From Thioclava sp. GXIMD2076 (lineage in GTDB: Bacteria > Pseudomonadota > Alphaproteobacteria > Rhodobacterales > Rhodobacteraceae), in contig NZ_CP149932.1 of assembly GCF_037949795.1 (NCBI RefSeq), positions 728,501 to 792,500 of the forward strand: DNA of 64,000 nucleotides, in the 5' to 3' direction. Positions 56,593 through 64,000 of this stretch are shown here, piece after piece (the stretch's first letter is position 1; each line of letters begins with the position of its first letter). The notes below the pieces were generated by a model, which did not search any database, had not been told where the DNA came from, and worked only from the letters and a program-made list of their open reading frames with translations. The translations under genes and the position numbers were made by a program.

Positions 56593-57518
56593 GCCAGCCA
56601 TGCACGGGCGACAGGAACCAGCCGGTCCATGTCGCTCATGCGGTCGGCAAAACGCCGGATCAGGGTCTCGCCTGCAAAGAACGGCACGATATCGTGCCAT
56701 TCTTCCTGCGGCAGCAGATCGGTTGCGGCCATCGCGGATACCTCATCCTTGGGCAGCCCTGCTTTTGCTGGATGCCCGACCCCGTCGGTCGCCCGCCAAG
56801 TGAGGAAGCGCGCCGCGTCCCGCGCCACAGGTTGCAGCGGATAGCGGTCGATATCAAAACCCCAGAGTGTTTCGCCATCGGGAGCAACGTTCAGGTTACG
56901 GTCAACGAAATCGCCATGGCTGCGGGCGCGAATTACCGCGCGCCCGTTCAGATCGGGTGCCATGCGCGCCATCTTGTCGAGGATCTGGAAGGACAACTCG
57001 CGCGCATCGCCCTGCATATGGCGATGCGGCAGATCCTCGATCTGGCGCAGCCAGAAGGTCGCATAGAAACGCCCCTCGGCACGGGTGGGCTCGGTATAGC
57101 GCGCCAGCCAGTGACCTGCCGCCCCCACCAGCCGCAGCCGCGTCTCGGACACGGCATCCGCCAGAATACGGTCCATCCGTAGCCCCGGCGTGCGGGCCAT
57201 GATAACAATGCCCTGTGTGGCATATGAGGCCACCAGCGGCACGACCCGATACGCGCCGTCCTGCATATGCGCGGCATGCCCCAGCGCCTCGGCCATCAGC
57301 GTCGCCCTTGCGGGACCTTTCTCGCCGAAGAACTGCTTGAGCACGAAATATTCGTCGCGACGACGGATGACTACCACGGCCCGTTCGGGCGTCAGGCGCA
57401 GCACCTCTTCCACACGGGTACCCGCCCAGCCGGGCAACTGCTCCAGAGCGCGTTTCAGATCACGGGCAACCGCTTCGATCTCTTCGATCTGTGAAATATC
57501 GCGCTCTAGGGCCTGCAT
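56589..57518 (-). CDS. Phosphotransferase / aminoglycoside-kinase-fold protein
   Basis: 309 residues. The kinase motif SHGDFVDRNLNV is the catalytic HGDxxxxN loop, and GFDIDRYP supplies the metal Asp. The rest is like the APH/choline-kinase family, with VIRRRDEYFVLKQF as the ATP-binding Lys strand. The substrate is not known. It lies 1 base after zapE's stop codon, so both are probably one transcript. Confidence 0.78.
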   Translation of the reverse strand: MQALERDISQIEEIEAVARDLKRALEQLPGWAGTRVEEVLRLTPERAVVVIRRRDEYFVLKQFFGEKGPARATLMAEALGHAAHMQDGAYRVVPLVASYATQGIVIMARTPGLRMDRILADAVSETRLRLVGAAGHWLARYTEPTRAEGRFYATFWLRQIEDLPHRHMQGDARELSFQILDKMARMAPDLNGRAVIRARSHGDFVDRNLNVAPDGETLWGFDIDRYPLQPVARDAARFLTWRATDGVGHPAKAGLPKDEVSAMAATDLLPQEEWHDIVPFFAGETLIRRFADRMSDMDRLVPVARAWLA

Positions 57519-57519
57519 G

Positions 57520-58617
57520 TCAGTCTCCGTCGGTTTTCCCCCAATCCTCGGCCTGCATTTCGCGCAAACGGGAGGCGGTGCGTTCAAATTCGAAACTGCC
57601 GGTGCCCTCGTTATAGAGGTGCTCCGGCTCGGTTGCCGCAGAAGCGATCAACCGGACCTTTGCCTCGTAGAGTGCATCGATCATGGTTACAAAACGCTTA
57701 GCCTCGTTAAAGTTCGATGAATCCAGACGCGGAATCGCGTCAAGAAACAAAACCCGAACATTTTCTGCAATCGCGAGATAGTCCCCTGCGCCCAAATTTG
57801 CGGCACAGAGATCCCAGAAAGACGCGCGCGCCACACCATTGTGGTATTGTGGCAACGTGATCTCGCGGCCCTTATAGGCCAGTGACAGCGGTTCGCCGGC
57901 ACCGCCCGTCAGCTCATCCCAGAGCGCATCCATCTGCGCCTTCGCCTCGCGGTCTGCGGGCGTGAAATAGACCTGGCTCCCGGAGAGACGGTTCTGACGG
58001 TAATCATTGACCGAGGTGATCTCGTGCACCTCCAGTCTGTCACGCAAAATCGCGATAAAGGGCAGGAAAAGCTGGCGGTTGAGCCCGTCCTTATAAAGAT
58101 CTTCCGGCACGCGGTTGGAGGTAGTCACCACAACGACACCGGCCTCGAACAACAGCTCGAACAGGCGCCCCACGATCATCGCATCTGCAATATCAGTGAT
58201 CTGCATCTCATCGAAACACAGCAGCTTCAGCTCGGATGCGATTCGTTTCGCGACCGGCTGGATGGCATCCTCGACCTTGGCCTTACGGGCCCTCTCGATA
58301 TCGTTCTGCACTTCCTGCATGAACGCATGGAAATGGACGCGCCGCTTGGGCACCGTTACCGCCTCGCAGAAGAGATCCATCAGCATGGATTTCCCGCGCC
58401 CGACCCCGCCCCAAAGATAAAGCCCCTTGATCCGGGCCGGAGCGGCTTTCTTGCCGAATTTCGCAAAAAAACCGGTTTTCTGCGGTGCGGCGGCAGGGGT
58501 TTCCAGATCGCGGCGAACGCGTTCCAGAAGCGGCAAAACGGCCCGCTGCGCGTCATCGCCACGCAGAGCGCCCTCGGCCACGCGGGCCTCGTAGATCTGG
58601 GTAAGTGTCTGTGTCAT
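57520..58617 (-). CDS. zapE: Cell division-associated AFG1-like ATPase
   Basis: 365 residues. P-loop GGVGRGKS (70-77), Walker B LLCFDEMQITDI, sensor TTSNRVPEDLYKDG; the C-terminal part is a helical AFG1 domain. In E. coli ZapE acts with FtsZ; the mitochondrial homologue clears damaged complexes. Start at 58617 fits the family (MTQTLTQIYEARV); the frame to 58698 is not supported. Confidence 0.88.
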   Translation of the reverse strand: MTQTLTQIYEARVAEGALRGDDAQRAVLPLLERVRRDLETPAAAPQKTGFFAKFGKKAAPARIKGLYLWGGVGRGKSMLMDLFCEAVTVPKRRVHFHAFMQEVQNDIERARKAKVEDAIQPVAKRIASELKLLCFDEMQITDIADAMIVGRLFELLFEAGVVVVTTSNRVPEDLYKDGLNRQLFLPFIAILRDRLEVHEITSVNDYRQNRLSGSQVYFTPADREAKAQMDALWDELTGGAGEPLSLAYKGREITLPQYHNGVARASFWDLCAANLGAGDYLAIAENVRVLFLDAIPRLDSSNFNEAKRFVTMIDALYEAKVRLIASAATEPEHLYNEGTGSFEFERTASRLREMQAEDWGKTDGD

Positions 58618-58734
58618 GGCAATTAGGTAGCCCCTGCTCACGCATTTGAAAAGCGGCCAAATGCAACCCATAGCTTGAGAAACCCCGCCATGTGGCATAG
58701 GGTCGCGACATTCTCACAAGAGAGGTTCATCGAA

Positions 58735-58992
58735 ATGCCCAAATCTCCGACGCAACGTCTGCATCTCGTCTTTGGCGGCGAACTCATCGACCCGCAGAAG
58801 ACCGTATTCCGCGACGTCAAAGATATCCACATCGTCGGGATCTATCCCAATTATGCGGAAGCCTTCAACGCCTGGAAATCCGAAGCGCAACGCACCGTGG
58901 ACAACGCCCATATGCGGTATTTCATCGCGCATCTTCACCGTCTGCGCGACGAGGAAATGGAAGCGGCCCCCACCGCTGAACTGGGATTCTGA
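58735..58992 (+). CDS. DUF4170-family protein
   Basis: 85 residues. Block RLHLVFGGELIDPQKTVFRD and the middle IVGIYPNYAEAFNAWKSEAQRTVDNAHMRYFI match DUF4170, a small family located upstream of lipid A genes in Rhodobacterales. The function is unknown; its position suggests help in lipid A or KDO addition. GAGAGG lies before the ATG. kdtA follows 9 bases later. Confidence 0.83.
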   Translation: MPKSPTQRLHLVFGGELIDPQKTVFRDVKDIHIVGIYPNYAEAFNAWKSEAQRTVDNAHMRYFIAHLHRLRDEEMEAAPTAELGF

Positions 58993-59001
58993 TCGCCTAT
59001 C

Positions 59002-60189
59002 ATGCCGGTTCCGCTCTGGTTGCACCTGAAATTATCGGGGCTGAACCGGCCCTCTGCCCTGCCGGAACGTCTGCCGCCCATCGCAGACCGCCCGGCAGCG
59101 CCGATCTGGATCCGCGTCTCGGAGGCCGCCCCCGAGCATGATATCGAAACTGTCCTGCAGCTTCTGAGCACCCGCCTGCCCGAGCATCCTTTCGTGGTGA
59201 CGGGTCCGGCCGCACTGGTCGAGCGCCTGGCGCTCCCGCGCGATTGCCACCCGCTGCCTGATCCCGCCGATACCGCCAGCGATATTCACGCAGCGCTTGG
59301 AGTGTGGAAGCCAGCGCTCGTGCTGCTTCTGGGGCGTGCCTTGCCGCCCGGATTGATCTCCGGCGCGCAAGCTGCAGGCATTCCGGTGATGCTTGCCGCC
59401 TGCACAGGTGCCGAGGATGCGCCCTATGCGGGCCGTCTGTTGCGTCTATTCCATACCATTCTGGCACAGGATCGCCCCGAGACATTGCGTCTGATCGCGC
59501 GTGGCGCGCCGCCCAATCGGCTGATCACGAGCGGCCCTCTCACCCTGCCGCCCGCACCTCTGCCCTGCTCGGGGGCGGAACTTGCGGCAATGGGCAGCCT
59601 GTTACAGAACCGTCCGACATGGTTCGCGGCCTCGGTTCCCGAAAGCGAGCTGGAGATTGTTCTGACGGCACATCGGCAGGCTTTACGGCAGGCCCACCGT
59701 CTGCTGCTGATCCTTGCTCCCGAAGCCAGTGGCGACGCGATCGATCTCGCGCAGCGTCTCACGGAGGAGGGCTGGCATGTGGCGCGACGCTCTCTCGAGG
59801 GCGAGCCGGACCAGCATACGCAGATTTTCATCGCCGATGACGCTGAGGATTACGGGCTATGGTACCGCCTTGCGCCGGTGACCTATTTCGGGGGGAGCTT
59901 TGCCGCTGCGGGCTGTGCGCGCTCGCCTTACGAGGCGGCGTCTCTCGGTTCGGCTATTCTACACGGGCCGGAGGCGGGGCGCTATCCAGCGCTCTACCAG
60001 TCGTTGCAGGCAGTCCAAGGAAGTAAACGGCTCCAGCAGCCCGAGGATCTCCCCGAAGCGGTGACCGAATTTCTTGCGCCCCACCGCTCCGCATTCCTGA
60101 GCTATAATGCGTGGGATATCGAAACGGCGGGCGCGGGAGCCTTCGAGGATCTTGTGTCCTCACTATGCCAGTGTCTGAAGTCCCCTTGA
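59002..60189 (+). CDS. 3-deoxy-D-manno-octulosonic-acid transferase-like (divergent KdtA/WaaA)
   Basis: 395 residues, a GT-B fold. The donor-site region TYFGGSFAAAGCARSPYEAASLG resembles the C-terminal motif of WaaA (GGxxxxxGGHNPLEPAALG), and PIWIRVSEAAPE corresponds to the IWIHAVSVGE block, in which the catalytic Glu lies. The N-terminal membrane anchor of E. coli WaaA is missing. It adds KDO to lipid A precursor. The stop overlaps the lpxK start by one base. The gene symbol is left out because of the divergence. Confidence 0.75.
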   Translation: MPVPLWLHLKLSGLNRPSALPERLPPIADRPAAPIWIRVSEAAPEHDIETVLQLLSTRLPEHPFVVTGPAALVERLALPRDCHPLPDPADTASDIHAALGVWKPALVLLLGRALPPGLISGAQAAGIPVMLAACTGAEDAPYAGRLLRLFHTILAQDRPETLRLIARGAPPNRLITSGPLTLPPAPLPCSGAELAAMGSLLQNRPTWFAASVPESELEIVLTAHRQALRQAHRLLLILAPEASGDAIDLAQRLTEEGWHVARRSLEGEPDQHTQIFIADDAEDYGLWYRLAPVTYFGGSFAAAGCARSPYEAASLGSAILHGPEAGRYPALYQSLQAVQGSKRLQQPEDLPEAVTEFLAPHRSAFLSYNAWDIETAGAGAFEDLVSSLCQCLKSP

Positions 60190-61166
60190 TGCGTGCTCCG
60201 TTATTCTGGGAGTCCAAGCGCTCCCTATTGTCACTTGCTTTGTCCCCGCTTGGTTTGGTTACGGCCTATGCGACTTCTCGTCGCGTTTGTCGTGAGGGGT
60301 TGCGTTTGAATATTCCGGTTATCTGCGTTGGTAACATCAATGCGGGCGGGACGGGGAAGACGCCGACGGTTATGGCGGTTGTGCAGCTCCTTCAGGCGCT
60401 CGGTCACGCACCGCATATTGTTTCTCGCGGGCATGGTGGGCGGTTGATTGGTCCTGTGCGGGTTGATGCGCGTGTGCATGATGCCTCGGCTGTCGGGGAT
60501 GAGCCCCTTTTGTTGTCGTCCTTTGCGCCTGTCTGGGTGTCGAAGGACCGTGCGGCGGGCGGTGTTGCGGCCTGTGCTGCGGGGGCGGATGTGATTGTGC
60601 TTGATGACGGTCACCAGAACCCTGCGCTTGTGAAGGATCTGAGCATTGTGGTTGTGGATGCGGGTCGAGGTTTTGGGAACGGGCTTTGCCTTCCAGCGGG
60701 TCCGTTGCGGGAGCCTGTATCTGCGGGTCTTTCGCGGGCTGATCTTGTTGTTTCGATCGGGGAGGCTGCGGCGCAAGAGCGTTTTGCGTCGCGCTGGGGC
60801 GCTTATCTTCCCTGCCCTCATTTTACTGGCCACCTGGCCCCGTTGCCGACGGGTATGGACTGGCGTGGATTGCGGTGTTTGGCGTTTGCGGGGATTGGTT
60901 ATCCAGAGAAGTTTTTCGATACGCTACGAGGCTTGGGTGCGTCGGTTGTTCGGACGGAGTCACTTGGTGACCACCAGCCTTTCACGGCTGCGCTGTTGTC
61001 GCGTCTTTTGCATGATGCGCAGGCGGATGGTTTACAGCTTGTGACGACGGAGAAGGACGCTGCGCGTTTGCCTTCATCCTTGCGTGGTGAGGTGCTGACA
61101 TTGCCTGTGCGTCTGGAGATTTTGCAGGCGGAGGCTCTTGATGCCCGTCTTCATTCGCTCTTCTGA
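60189..61166 (+). CDS. lpxK: Tetraacyldisaccharide 4'-kinase
   Basis: 325 residues. LpxK phosphorylates the 4'-position of the lipid A disaccharide in the inner membrane. The P-loop is NAGGTGKT (51-58), preceded by IPVICVGNI; DDGHQNPAL and the C-terminal TEKDAARLP are conserved. The start MRAPLFWESK overlaps the previous stop as TGATG. Codon use is unlike the neighbours: many T-ending codons and little C (see findings). Terminator follows the stop. Confidence 0.93.
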   Translation: MRAPLFWESKRSLLSLALSPLGLVTAYATSRRVCREGLRLNIPVICVGNINAGGTGKTPTVMAVVQLLQALGHAPHIVSRGHGGRLIGPVRVDARVHDASAVGDEPLLLSSFAPVWVSKDRAAGGVAACAAGADVIVLDDGHQNPALVKDLSIVVVDAGRGFGNGLCLPAGPLREPVSAGLSRADLVVSIGEAAAQERFASRWGAYLPCPHFTGHLAPLPTGMDWRGLRCLAFAGIGYPEKFFDTLRGLGASVVRTESLGDHQPFTAALLSRLLHDAQADGLQLVTTEKDAARLPSSLRGEVLTLPVRLEILQAEALDARLHSLF

Positions 61167-61208
61167 GCGGATTTTCCGGTCTATTTTTGCTGTGTCAAGA
61201 ATGCGCGA

Positions 61209-61230
61209 AGCCGCCTCTGATGAGACGGCT
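61209..61230 (+). terminator. Terminator of lpxK
   Basis: 9-bp stem with one mismatch (61209-61217 with 61222-61230) followed by TTTTATTT. Confidence 0.8.
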
Positions 61231-61237
61231 TTTTATT

Positions 61238-61314
<77 letters not shown>

Positions 61315-61370
61315 TAAGGATGTGTCTGATTGGGGGGGTATCGTTATAGAGATGATTGACGCTCTTTATT

Positions 61371-61489
61371 AGGTTTGGCGGTGACCTACTCTCCCACGTC
61401 TTGAGACGCAGTACCATTGGCGTGTTGGCCCTTAACGGCCGGGTTCGGAATGGGACCGGGTGTATAGCCAGCGCTATGACCACCAAACC
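61371..61489 (-). rRNA. 5S ribosomal RNA
   Basis: About 119 bases. Ends pair as GGTTTGG with CCAAACC; the loop region with CCGAACC and GTGGGAGAGTAGGTC (minus strand) is typical of bacterial 5S rRNA. Exact ends are estimated from that stem. Confidence 0.9.
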
Positions 61490-61564
61490 GAATAAAGAGC
61501 GTCCAAGTCAAGTTGTGTTCGTATGCATGATTTTGATCTGTAGGAGTGTCTGTCTACTACTGGA

Positions 61565-64000
<2,436 letters not shown>

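Noticed and set aside
60231..60833. Minus-strand frame inside lpxK rich in Arg/Lys/Thr
   Set aside because: It results from the unusual codon composition of lpxK; no domain is visible and LpxK motifs are clear.

Overview
The window is a GC-rich chromosomal segment of an alphaproteobacterium of the Rhodobacteraceae/Paracoccaceae type. The reasons are the gene set and order (DUF1674/SDHAF4 - rsmB - heparinase-like - purH; lspA - DUF3035 - paired M16 peptidases; DUF3576 - leuS - lptE - holA; DUF4170 - kdtA - lpxK), a Rhodobacter-type porin, MutL with the endonuclease motif and no MutH, and an rRNA operon ending 23S - 5S - tRNA-fMet. The genus cannot be fixed from what is visible. I see no insertion sequence, prophage, CRISPR array or plasmid gene. 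This is mostly core chromosome with a few accessory cassettes.

Layout. 1-10 kb: partial ABC exporter (runs off the left edge), class V aminotransferase, DUF305-like exported protein, HisC-like aminotransferase, SDHAF4 homologue, rsmB, heparinase II/III-like protein, purH. 10-24 kb: lspA, DUF3035 lipoprotein, two M16 peptidases (one lacking HxxEH), mutL, rmuC, DUF3775, an exported protein, an OmpR-type regulator resembling CenR, ribA, an L,D-transpeptidase-like protein, the YggS PLP protein, a major porin and a DUF3576 lipoprotein. 24-31 kb: leuS - lptE - holA - flavoprotein run, then an MFS transporter. 31-40 kb: a minus-strand pair (PAP2 phosphatase + LpxQ-like outer-membrane protein) likely to remodel lipid A, an epimerase-like SDR with a Rdx/SelW-like protein, the purine-salvage pair ade-amn, HU, an EamA transporter, DUF4202 and a lytic transglycosylase. 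40-50 kb: small orphan proteins, a PAS/DHp-like protein without an ATPase domain, dapD, a LOG protein, an amidoligase + glutamine-amidotransferase cassette, DUF3140, rlmN, an unusual Hint-domain protein and IalB. 49-61 kb: an acyl-CoA-synthetase-like enzyme, a TSUP transporter, a CPBP protease, accD-folC, an LLM oxidoreductase, a phosphotransferase with zapE, and the lipid A genes DUF4170 - kdtA - lpxK. 61-64 kb: tRNA-fMet, 5S and the 3' 2.4 kb of 23S rRNA, all on the minus strand.

A theme is the cell envelope: lipoprotein signal peptidase, LptE, porin, L,D-transpeptidase-like and lytic transglycosylase proteins, lipid A synthesis (kdtA, lpxK) and modification (PAP2/LpxQ-like), and a CenR-like regulator. 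The most unusual points are the amidoligase/GATase cassette, the Cys-rich Hint protein, the codon composition of lpxK, the hairpin expansion in 23S rRNA, and the PAS/DHp protein with no kinase domain. Large open frames antisense to GC-rich genes were treated as shadows.
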